A DNA stretch of 64,000 nucleotides from contig NVXR01000001.1 of the NCBI GenBank assembly GCA_002733995.1, positions 240,795 through 304,794 on the forward strand, in the 5' to 3' direction. The notes below the pieces were generated by a model. That model had not been told where the DNA came from. It ran no database searches and worked only from the letters and a program-made list of their open reading frames with translations. This document shows, piece by piece, positions 8,451 through 15,666 of this stretch. The translations under genes and the position numbers were made by a program. Position 1 is the first letter of the stretch, and each line of letters opens with the position of its first letter. This DNA comes from Desulfotalea sp. (lineage in GTDB: Bacteria > Desulfobacterota > Desulfobulbia > Desulfobulbales > Desulfocapsaceae).

Positions 8451-10085
8451 TTAGCCTAGGATTGTTTTGAGATCTTCCTCGGCAGTTGCTGCAATTGGTT
8501 TGCAGTCAAAATTTTCAACAAGTACGTTAAGAACATTTGGTGATATAAACGCTGGCAGGGTGGGTCCGAGGCGGATTCCCTTAATTCCCAAGCTAAATAA
8601 GCTGAGTAAAATAACCACAGCCTTTTGCTCATACCATGAAAGAATTATAGAGAGGGGAAGATCGTTGAGCTCGCATTCAAAAGCAGCCGCTAAAGCTGCA
8701 GCAATCTGGATCACTGAGTATGCGTCATTACATTGACCAACATCGAGAAGTCTTGGAATTCCATCAATGTCGCCAAGCTTTTTATCGAAGAAACGGAACT
8801 TACCGCAGGCAAGCGTCAGGATAAGGCAGTCTTCAGGTGCCTGTTCGACAAAATCAGTGTAGTAATTGCGGCCAGGTTTGGCCCCATCACAACCACCAAC
8901 GAGGAAGAAGTGCCTGATCGCCTTGTTTTTTACCCCTGCAACGATTTTATCAGCTACGCCAAGAACGGCATTTCTGGCAAATCCGGAAAGAACGCTACCC
9001 TTATCGGTGTCTTCTGTAAACCCTGGAAGTGAAAGAGCTTTTTCGATGACAGGAGTGAAGTCTTTATCGTCTTCAATGTGTACCAGATCAGGCCAACCGA
9101 CAAGACCGGTTGTAAAGACATTCGCTTTGTAAGAGTCTGCTGGTTTTTGAATACAGTTCGTTGTAAACAAAATTGCCCCAGGGAACAGTGGAAATTCTTT
9201 TGCTTGGTTTTGCCATGCAGTTCCGAAGTGCCCGTAGAAATGGCTGTATTTTTTGAGCTCTGGATAGGCGTGGCATGGGAGCATCTCACCATGGGTGTAG
9301 ATGTTAATGCCCTTACCTTCGGTTTGCTTAAGAAGGAGTTCAAGATCCTTCAAATCATGGCCGGTGACGAGAATTGCTTTTCCGGCTTTTGCGCCAAGGG
9401 GTACTTCTGTCGGTGTTGGGTGGCCATAGGTCCCTGTGTTCCCTGCATCGAGAAGTTCCATCGCTTTGATGTTAACTTCACCGCATTTCATTGCAAGAGC
9501 GACAAGGGATCCAAGGTCCTGTCCGCTGGCGGTGAGTCCCGCCATGGTTTCATGGACAAAGACATAAACAGAGTCATCTTGCTTACCGAGGATGGCTGCG
9601 TGATCGGCATAGGCTGCCAACCCTCTTAGGCCATATACGGTGATCTGCTTGAGGGAGCGAAGGTCTTCGTTTTCGTCGAGTTTGTTCATGAAGTCAAGAG
9701 CTTCACCGTCGGTTACCAGTCCTGCAATGGAGTCTGCTGGGGTGTAGCTTGCGGCCGGCGAGGAAAAAGTAACATTTCCGCCAGCTGCTGTAACCTTTGT
9801 TTTAAGGTCTTCGCGAAGTTTAACGCAGGTTGTAATCCAGTTCTGGAAACGGAGTGGATCAAAATCAACGTTGGTGAGGCAGGCAAAAATTGCTTGAAGT
9901 GTGAATGTGTCGACATCTTTGTCTACGATACTTACCTTGCGGGCCTCTACAGCGACAAGGGATAAACCTTGAACTGCGTAGGTAAGAAGATCTTGAAGGG
10001 CTGCGACATCACCGGACTTACCACACACTCCAATCTGGGTGCAGCCTTGGCCTTTTGCCGTTTGCTCGCATTGATTACAAAACAT
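8451..10085 (-). CDS. hcp: Hybrid cluster protein (hydroxylamine/NO reductase)
   Basis: The 544-residue protein carries the N-terminal [4Fe-4S] ligands Cys3, Cys6, Cys15 and Cys21, the arrangement of class I Hcp as in Desulfovibrio. The hybrid 4Fe-2O-2S cluster ligands are also visible further on: the His of VTGHDLKDLE, the Glu of THGEMLPCH, and cysteines in FTTNCIQKP, VGGCDGAKP, LACGKF and DVGQCNDAY. Hcp reduces NO or hydroxylamine and acts in nitrosative stress defence; it can also S-nitrosylate partners in some bacteria. AGGAGG lies 5 bases before the ATG. It has its own promoter region with an FNR/HcpR-type box, and ends at a strong terminator. The ferredoxin-type gene downstream is separately promoted. 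Confidence 0.97.
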   Translation of the reverse strand: MFCNQCEQTAKGQGCTQIGVCGKSGDVAALQDLLTYAVQGLSLVAVEARKVSIVDKDVDTFTLQAIFACLTNVDFDPLRFQNWITTCVKLREDLKTKVTAAGGNVTFSSPAASYTPADSIAGLVTDGEALDFMNKLDENEDLRSLKQITVYGLRGLAAYADHAAILGKQDDSVYVFVHETMAGLTASGQDLGSLVALAMKCGEVNIKAMELLDAGNTGTYGHPTPTEVPLGAKAGKAILVTGHDLKDLELLLKQTEGKGINIYTHGEMLPCHAYPELKKYSHFYGHFGTAWQNQAKEFPLFPGAILFTTNCIQKPADSYKANVFTTGLVGWPDLVHIEDDKDFTPVIEKALSLPGFTEDTDKGSVLSGFARNAVLGVADKIVAGVKNKAIRHFFLVGGCDGAKPGRNYYTDFVEQAPEDCLILTLACGKFRFFDKKLGDIDGIPRLLDVGQCNDAYSVIQIAAALAAAFECELNDLPLSIILSWYEQKAVVILLSLFSLGIKGIRLGPTLPAFISPNVLNVLVENFDCKPIAATAEEDLKTILG

Positions 10086-10192
10086 GTTAACCTCCTGAGG
10101 TTGTGGAATGTATTCTTGTTAAGAATACTATTAGGTTTGAAAAATTGTATAGGCTAAGAAGGATGAGAATATCATTCCCATCTGCTGCTAAG

Positions 10193-10234
10193 ACTTTACA
10201 TCTGCATTCTCTCAATGCATTTGATCTAGGTCAA
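10193..10234 (-). promoter_or_regulatory. FNR/HcpR-type box and possible promoter of hcp
   Basis: TTGAT-CTAG-GTCAA at 10221-10234 is a near-perfect dyad, the same half-sites as before the ferredoxin-type gene. A weak -10 (TAAAGT on the minus strand, 10198-10193) lies 32 bases from the box centre, near class II spacing. HcpR, a CRP/FNR-family regulator, is known to control hcp in deltaproteobacteria; its gene is not in this window. Confidence 0.6.
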
Positions 10235-10269
10235 GAACAATAAATTTTCTGGATAATAATAGGTTGGAG

Positions 10270-11061
10270 TCACTCACAGACGATGATAAGACAAGAGGAA
10301 TCTGAGGAGTAAATAGGTGTTTTGGAGAGATCTTCAAAGCAATCTTTTATGCTGAATCCACTTGTTTCAAAGAGATGTAACCAGTCGGCTATTTCGTATG
10401 CAGCAACCGCGTAGGTGTTGTTGTAATCGGCGGAAACTGCGTCGTGACCAGCTGGGCGCTCTCGGAATCTTTCTTCCACCGAGATCGTTTTTGAATCAGA
10501 GTGGTATTCTCTTAAAATTTCCTTGATAATACGTCCCGATGGCTTCATTTCAAATATTTGAAACTGAAATGTTTTTTTCCCCTCTGATAAAAATTTCTGT
10601 GTAGGGATAAATATTTGGGCAATGAGACGTCCCCCCGGTTGCAGTAATTTTCTGCAGCCCTTGAGGCAGGAGATGATTCTATTGCGGGTGACGAGAAGAT
10701 TCAAGCTGTGGTATGGCACTACGATGGAATCAAAGGTGTGGCTAAAGGCCATGGCTGTCATATCCATTGCCAGAAAATGCATTGAGGGGAGTGCCCTTTC
10801 TCTTGCTTTTTGCAACATGGGAAGGGATATATCTATGCCGGTAATGGTACGCTTGCCATTCAATAACCTTCGTCCAACACGGCCGGAGCCACAGGCAACT
10901 TCGAGCACTGTGCCATTGTGGGGCAGGATTGTGTCGAAGAAAACAGCATCTTCAACATAACTATCCATCTCAAGGTCGTAATGGGTGCATGCAAGATGAT
11001 CAGGAATGGGGATGAACCGATCTTCTGGTTCATCCCCATAGTCAGCATATATTTTTACCAT
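10270..11061 (-). CDS. SAM-dependent class I methyltransferase
   Basis: A 263-residue protein with the class I methyltransferase core. Motif I reads VLEVACGSGRVGRRL near residue 55-70, followed by the acidic strand ITGIDIS, a motif like FLAMDMTAMAF, and the motif IV strand FDSIVVPYHSLNLL. The C-terminal half has the extra strands seen in small-molecule methyltransferases. The substrate cannot be read from sequence. The ATG at 11061 begins 8 bases after the stop of the upstream rhodanese/MBL gene with no ribosome site of its own, so translation is probably coupled. As the last gene of the flavodiiron run, it may methylate a thiol, selenium or metal compound, but this is guesswork. Confidence 0.75.
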   Translation of the reverse strand: MVKIYADYGDEPEDRFIPIPDHLACTHYDLEMDSYVEDAVFFDTILPHNGTVLEVACGSGRVGRRLLNGKRTITGIDISLPMLQKARERALPSMHFLAMDMTAMAFSHTFDSIVVPYHSLNLLVTRNRIISCLKGCRKLLQPGGRLIAQIFIPTQKFLSEGKKTFQFQIFEMKPSGRIIKEILREYHSDSKTISVEERFRERPAGHDAVSADYNNTYAVAAYEIADWLHLFETSGFSIKDCFEDLSKTPIYSSDSSCLIIVCE

Positions 11062-11069
11062 GGATATCG

Positions 11070-12233
11070 CTATAAATCTGTGTTGTGTTGTTTGGCTGCA
11101 AAGGCTGTAGCCGCACACTCATTTTTACCGAGATCAAGTTCTTCCGCTTTATCGTCGTCAACGTGTTCGAGATTTGCATTAATAAGACGAATTGTAGCGT
11201 ACTCCTTCGGCTGCTTTCTCATATTACCTTCAATAAAAGCAAGAAACTCTTTCTTGTTATCAATTGCGTAGATAGTTTTATTGTGTTCTTTAGTTTCGGC
11301 AAGTGATGCACAAAACATGAGATCTTTGGTCGCCTCGTTCCAGTTCATGTAGTGCCCAGGCAGTATCTGCATCTCGTTGGGATAATGTTTTAGGCTCTGT
11401 AAGGTATCAAAGAGAGCATCTGACCAGGTCTGCACCTGTCCCCCTAAATCGGGGCGACCAACGGAGTGGATAAAAATGGTGTCTCCTGATACCATAAACT
11501 TTTCATCGATGATAAAACTCGTTGAACCTGGTGTGTGGCCCGGGGTGAAAAGGCACTGAACATCTGGTCCTTTGTCAGAAAAAAGGTAGCTTCTTTTGTC
11601 TACCAGTGGTGTGTACTTATTTCTTGAACCTTTGAAATCATTTTCGTTTGCCATAAAGGAAGCGCCACTTTGCTCGCTGATAATTCGACTGCCCGCAATG
11701 TAATCTGCCTGGAGGTGTGTTTCGAATGTTTTAACAATCGCGCATTTATTTTGTTTGGCAAAATCAAGATAGAAGTCCGTGTTTCTGCTGGGGTCAAAGA
11801 GCATTAATTCATTTCCCGCAATAATACCATAAGAACAGGATGCTTTCCCTGGACGTATGAACTGGTATAGGGCGTACGGTTCGTCAGGGGAGAGCAACAT
11901 GGGTACCAAAAGATTACCCCAAGTTTTAATACCACCTTCAAGATAACCTACATCGTTAAAGCCCTTTTTTTCGAGTATCTCGGCAACGTATAGAGCGGAA
12001 CCTTCTTTTGCACAGACCACGCGGACGGGTTTATCCTTTGGGATTTGTGCAACACACTCATCTGCAATTTCCATAAAATCGAAATAGGAAATGTTGAGTA
12101 GGGAAAAAGGGTAGGGGGCCTCGACTTTAAATCGACTGAAATCCACCTTGTTGCGAACATCCAATACAATGATATCCTCTTTGTTGGTGAGCCAGGTATA
12201 CAGTTCAAGTGCGTTATAGGTAAACACAGACAT
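11070..12233 (-). CDS. Rhodanese - metallo-beta-lactamase fusion (persulfide dioxygenase-like)
   Basis: A 387-residue two-domain protein. The N-terminal rhodanese domain (about 1-110) has Cys74 in the active loop CAKEGS. The C-terminal MBL domain resembles ETHE1/persulfide dioxygenase and glyoxalase II. Its first motif is T-H173-L-Q175-A-D177-Y178 instead of THxHxDH, so the second and last histidines are lost. The likely mononuclear metal ligands His173, His232 (FTPGHTPGS) and Asp250 (VSGDTIF), and His293 (LPGHYM), are kept. A role in oxidising or transferring sulfane sulfur is inferred. The ATG at 12233 is used: GGAGGAG lies 7 bases upstream and would itself be read as Met-Glu-Glu by a longer start. 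Confidence 0.8.
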   Translation of the reverse strand: MSVFTYNALELYTWLTNKEDIIVLDVRNKVDFSRFKVEAPYPFSLLNISYFDFMEIADECVAQIPKDKPVRVVCAKEGSALYVAEILEKKGFNDVGYLEGGIKTWGNLLVPMLLSPDEPYALYQFIRPGKASCSYGIIAGNELMLFDPSRNTDFYLDFAKQNKCAIVKTFETHLQADYIAGSRIISEQSGASFMANENDFKGSRNKYTPLVDKRSYLFSDKGPDVQCLFTPGHTPGSTSFIIDEKFMVSGDTIFIHSVGRPDLGGQVQTWSDALFDTLQSLKHYPNEMQILPGHYMNWNEATKDLMFCASLAETKEHNKTIYAIDNKKEFLAFIEGNMRKQPKEYATIRLINANLEHVDDDKAEELDLGKNECAATAFAAKQHNTDL

Positions 12234-12348
12234 ATCTTTCTCCTCCATCATTCGTTTGGCGCATAGTGTGCAATGACACTATAGGTTAGCGTATAGTAAT
12301 TTTTCAGGCGGCCTACTGTCGCAGCTACCAAAATATAAGGTGTTGTTG

Positions 12349-13164
12349 TTACAATAGATTGTCGAGTTCTGCCGTGAGTTTGTCAAGGTGTTTCTGTTCT
12401 TCTACGGACATTTGCTGGTAAAATTCTTGCTCAATTTCTTTTGTACTTATCCTCGCAAGTCGGCTGTAAAGATCCCAGGCCTGGGCCTCAAGCATCATTG
12501 CCAGTTGGAGTACAGCTTCCCTCGTCTTAATATTATCACCAAAAGCTGTTTGTAGCTGGGTAAGGGAAAGACCGCCTTCGATGATCCCGCTGCTATGGGA
12601 GGAGGTCTTTATTTGTAGTCCAGCATTTTTACTCTGGGCAATGAGTAAGGCCATATGACCCTCTTCCATCTGGGCCATCTTCTGCAGTAAGTCAGTTATA
12701 CCTTGGGAACTTGCCTCCTTTGCTAGAAGAAGATAAAACTGTTGCAACCCTTTTTCCAGGTGGTAGGCAATTTCGAAGCCATTCCCATAGTTACCCTGAA
12801 TAAAGAAATCAAGACCAAAGGCCTCAGAGCCATGAGCTGTAGAACCTTGCCACTGGAGTATTCCGCCTGAAAGATTGAGCACTTCAGTGAAGTTATGGTC
12901 CTGCAATATTTGACAGGCAGCTTTTGATCTGACACCGGATCTGCAGTAGACGATGGTCGGGAGGTTCGGGATGCATTCACCTAGCCTTTCTTTAAGTTCA
13001 TTGAGGGGAATAAGCACAGCACCCGGGAGATGTTGCTCCTGATATTCCTTTGGCTGCCTGACGTCGATGAGCTGAAAAGATGTTTGCGACTTTTCAGCAA
13101 TGTATTCTTTTGCTGCCGCCGCTGAAATGTTTTCTGTTTTGTTGAAAAGGCTGGTCCATTTCAT
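12349..13164 (-). CDS. Rhodanese - ferritin-like diiron fusion protein
   Basis: A 271-residue protein joining two domains. Residues 15-110 are a single rhodanese domain with the catalytic loop VYCRSGVRS (Cys74), a sulfurtransferase active site. Residues 125-271 are four helices with diiron ligands: Glu in LEKGLQQFY, E-x-x-H in EEGH, Glu in MLEAQAWDLY, and E-x-x-H in EEQKH. This is the rubrerythrin-like ferritin fold without a rubredoxin domain. Such a pairing suggests peroxide or O2 reduction coupled with sulfane sulfur, or sulfur delivery to a diiron sensor; this is inference. AAGGA precedes the ATG at a slightly long distance. It lies 115 bases upstream of the rhodanese/MBL gene. Confidence 0.8.
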   Translation of the reverse strand: MKWTSLFNKTENISAAAAKEYIAEKSQTSFQLIDVRQPKEYQEQHLPGAVLIPLNELKERLGECIPNLPTIVYCRSGVRSKAACQILQDHNFTEVLNLSGGILQWQGSTAHGSEAFGLDFFIQGNYGNGFEIAYHLEKGLQQFYLLLAKEASSQGITDLLQKMAQMEEGHMALLIAQSKNAGLQIKTSSHSSGIIEGGLSLTQLQTAFGDNIKTREAVLQLAMMLEAQAWDLYSRLARISTKEIEQEFYQQMSVEEQKHLDKLTAELDNLL

Positions 13165-13236
13165 AGTGATATTGTTCCTTTGGACATATTCGGCTGTAAA
13201 CTGTTGCTGGAGCGTACGCTTCAGTGTGGCGTAGTG

Positions 13237-13719
13237 TTAACGGTGACATTTTGGTGCTTGTTGCGGGGGGGTGGTGAAACCGTCTACATGTATAAGCCAG
13301 TAGTGTGTAGGGTGATTCTTTATCAGTTGTCTGGTCTCGGGAAAAAGCCAGTGACTGTCGTCTAGTAGATTGTAGAAATAGGAGTCAATTCCGATAAAAC
13401 CATCCAGGAAATGGCTAAGAAGATGCAATGTTTTGCTGAGGTAGCCCTGTTCGATTTTGATGAGATCTTCGGTGTTTTCGATTCCGGAATTGGCTATTTC
13501 TGCGATGAGGTGTAGTGCAATGTCTTTATTTTTCTTTTGGGCCAGGTCAATGACTGCCATGAAATTTGCATCGAGACCGGAAACCGATTGTTGTTCCCGG
13601 ATCTCAAGGCAGTCATAGATAACAAGAGTAGTCAGATCAAAATATTTACGAACCTGTTGGTGGCAGTGGGCAAAGGAGTCTCCCTTCACGAGGATATTGT
13701 GTTGAGATATGCGCTGCAT
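13237..13719 (-). CDS. Protein of unknown function in the flavodiiron gene run
   Basis: I do not recognise this 160-residue protein. It is soluble and mostly helical, with a long amphipathic helix stretch around residues 85-120 (GYLSKTLHLLSHFLDGF). It has few cysteines and no classical cofactor motif. It starts from ATG 13719, with AGAGG about 8 bases upstream, 51 bases after the flavodiiron gene, and ends 72 bases before the rhodanese/diiron gene. Its conserved position in an otherwise redox run suggests a partner or sensor role. Real coding is supported by ribosome site, spacing and lack of competing frames. Confidence 0.6.
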   Translation of the reverse strand: MQRISQHNILVKGDSFAHCHQQVRKYFDLTTLVIYDCLEIREQQSVSGLDANFMAVIDLAQKKNKDIALHLIAEIANSGIENTEDLIKIEQGYLSKTLHLLSHFLDGFIGIDSYFYNLLDDSHWLFPETRQLIKNHPTHYWLIHVDGFTTPPQQAPKCHR

Positions 13720-13770
13720 ATTCGTAACCTCTTCGTCTATATTTTGAGTTATAAGGTATTTATGTGTATG

Positions 13771-14970
13771 TTATTCCTCGAAAATATCACAAACGGCTTT
13801 ACCGACTCTTCGTCCCATTTCGCGACATTCTTCCAGCTTCTCTTCGTCCGGTACGTATTTAATTTTCAGTCCATCTTCTATTACATCAATTTTCATATCT
13901 GTAAGAGCAGTATTCAGAAGGCCGACGGCTTCTCCACTCCAACCAAAAGACCCGAAAGCTGCTCCAATTTTATTGGTGGGTTTGAGGCCTCGCATATACA
14001 TAAGGAAGCCAGCCATTCTCGGCAGAAGTCCATTATTAAGGGTTGAAGAACCGAGGATAATAGCTTTTGCCCCAAGAACCTGGGTCATTACGTCGCTTCT
14101 ATGGTGCACCTGAAGGTTAACCATATTGGTGCTGACACCCGCTTCAAGAAGGCCATCGTTGACCGCATAGGCCATCGTTTCTGTGGAATGCCACATTGAA
14201 TCGTAGATAATAAGGGCCTTTTTGTCCGCTTCGTTTTTGCTCCACTTGTCGTAAGCTGCGAGGATCTTGCTTTGGTGTGTTCGCCAGATAACGCCATGAT
14301 CAGGTGCTATCATTTTGATATCAAGATTCATATCAGCAATTGATTTGAGCAATTTATTGATCAGCGGAGAGAAGAGGTAGAGGATGTTGGCGTAGTACTT
14401 TGTGCTCTCCTTCATTACAATCGAGAGATCAACTTCATCGTCAAATCGTTCGCTACTTGCCAGATGCTGACCAAAGGCATCACTGGAAAACAGTATACCG
14501 TCTTCTTTTAGAAAACTGAACATAGAATCGGGCCAGTGGAGCATTCTGGTTTCAATGAATTGAACCGTTCGTTTTCCCAAAGAGACCTCAGTGCCTGATT
14601 TAACAACCTCAAAGGGCCATTCCGGTTTATGGAAATGGTCGATTAAGGCTTTCTTACCCATTGGGGAGCAGAAAACTTTCTCTGGCTTGATTAGATCCAT
14701 AAGTTCAGGAAGACTACCTGAATGATCCATTTCTACATGGTTGACAACAATATAATCGATTTTTGTGGGATCAATTATAGCACGAATGTTTCTCAGCAAA
14801 TCTCCCATGTGGCTGCGTTTGACAGTGTCGAAAAGGGTTACTTTTTCATCAACAACGAGGAACGCGTTATAGGTGGTGCCCTTGTAGGTGGAGTAACCAT
14901 GGAAGTCTCTAATATCCCAATCTACCGCTCCAACCCAGTGAACGCCTTTGGCAAGTTCGTTATTACTCAT
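13771..14970 (-). CDS. A-type flavoprotein / flavodiiron protein (rubredoxin:oxygen oxidoreductase type)
   Basis: The 399-residue product has the two-domain flavodiiron layout. The N-terminal metallo-beta-lactamase domain (1-250) carries His78, Glu80, Asp82 and His83 (HVEMDH), His in MLHWPDS, Asp in SSDAFG and His in APDHGVIWR, together the diiron ligands. The flavodoxin domain from about 252 begins ALIIYDSMWHST, the FMN phosphate loop. These enzymes reduce O2 to water or NO to N2O with electrons from rubredoxin; no rubredoxin gene is adjacent. ATG 14970 is preferred to the upstream Met because GGAG lies 6 bases before it. It is the first gene of a five-gene minus-strand run. Confidence 0.93.
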   Translation of the reverse strand: MSNNELAKGVHWVGAVDWDIRDFHGYSTYKGTTYNAFLVVDEKVTLFDTVKRSHMGDLLRNIRAIIDPTKIDYIVVNHVEMDHSGSLPELMDLIKPEKVFCSPMGKKALIDHFHKPEWPFEVVKSGTEVSLGKRTVQFIETRMLHWPDSMFSFLKEDGILFSSDAFGQHLASSERFDDEVDLSIVMKESTKYYANILYLFSPLINKLLKSIADMNLDIKMIAPDHGVIWRTHQSKILAAYDKWSKNEADKKALIIYDSMWHSTETMAYAVNDGLLEAGVSTNMVNLQVHHRSDVMTQVLGAKAIILGSSTLNNGLLPRMAGFLMYMRGLKPTNKIGAAFGSFGWSGEAVGLLNTALTDMKIDVIEDGLKIKYVPDEEKLEECREMGRRVGKAVCDIFEE

Positions 14971-15152
14971 TTTCAACTCCATTAGTGTGGTGTACTACCG
15001 CTGATTTAAATATTTTTTGTGAAAAATTAATGTAACTATTTTCACGATGTCAGTATCTATTCTGTTGCATACTGTTGATAACATAGTTGTAAGTAAAAAC
15101 TATTACAAGAGTAAGAATTAAGGTCTAAAAAAGGCCGATTGAATTATCTGTT

Positions 15153-15171
15153 GGGAATGATTATCATATAT
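15153..15171. promoter_or_regulatory. Fur-like box in the flavodiiron/ferredoxin divergent region
   Basis: The 19 bases at 15153-15171 contain AATGATTATCAT and match about 12 of 19 positions of the classical Fur consensus by eye. An AT-rich TATATAA (15189-15195) follows on the plus strand. The site lies between the divergent flavodiiron gene (start 14970) and the ferredoxin (start 15260), so it could serve either. No profile score was computed. Confidence 0.35.
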
Positions 15172-15259
15172 GATTGAGCTGTAATTGCTATATAAAAATA
15201 ATGTTATTTGTAATGAATGTTCAGATTTTTACTATACCTTTTCTGTTAGGGGAAATGTG

Positions 15260-15484
15260 ATGTGTGTCGTTAAGAAAAAGATGGATTTTCCAGAGATCGA
15301 TCTGTCTCAATGCAGTGACTGTAGAGGCTGTATTGAGATCGCTCCCCAGGTATTTCGCTATAACTCCGCCACGGGGCTAATGGAGGTTGTTGATTGCCCG
15401 TTTTATCCAGAGGATTTAGTTGATGAAGCTATTAGTAACTGTCCCAAGGATTGTATCTGTTGGGGGCGTGCTGGTTACCTTTGA
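15260..15484 (+). CDS. Single-cluster ferredoxin
   Basis: A 74-residue protein with one [4Fe-4S] (or 3Fe-4S) site: C-S-D-C-R-G-C at Cys18/21/24, and Cys61 followed by Pro completing it. An extra CPKDCIC tail segment adds Cys65 and Cys67. The fold matches the short monocluster ferredoxins of sulfate reducers. The ATG at 15260 is chosen because AGGGGA (15248-15253) lies 6 bases upstream; a longer frame to 15185 has no ribosome site. It is divergent from the flavodiiron run and could be an electron donor for it or for another oxidoreductase. Confidence 0.85.
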   Translation: MCVVKKKMDFPEIDLSQCSDCRGCIEIAPQVFRYNSATGLMEVVDCPFYPEDLVDEAISNCPKDCICWGRAGYL

Positions 15485-15666
15485 TATTGGTGTTTTTCCT
15501 CCTAGTATCTATACTTAGTCATGTCGAAAGAATAGTATCGACTTGTTAAATTGTATTGTTCGTCTACAATAAAAACCTACCCAGAGCGTCATTTTCTTGT
15601 AATATAATTAAAAGTGGCGCGCGTTGCCTGAACCTTGTTAGTCCATAAATAACTTTTTAATTTTTT

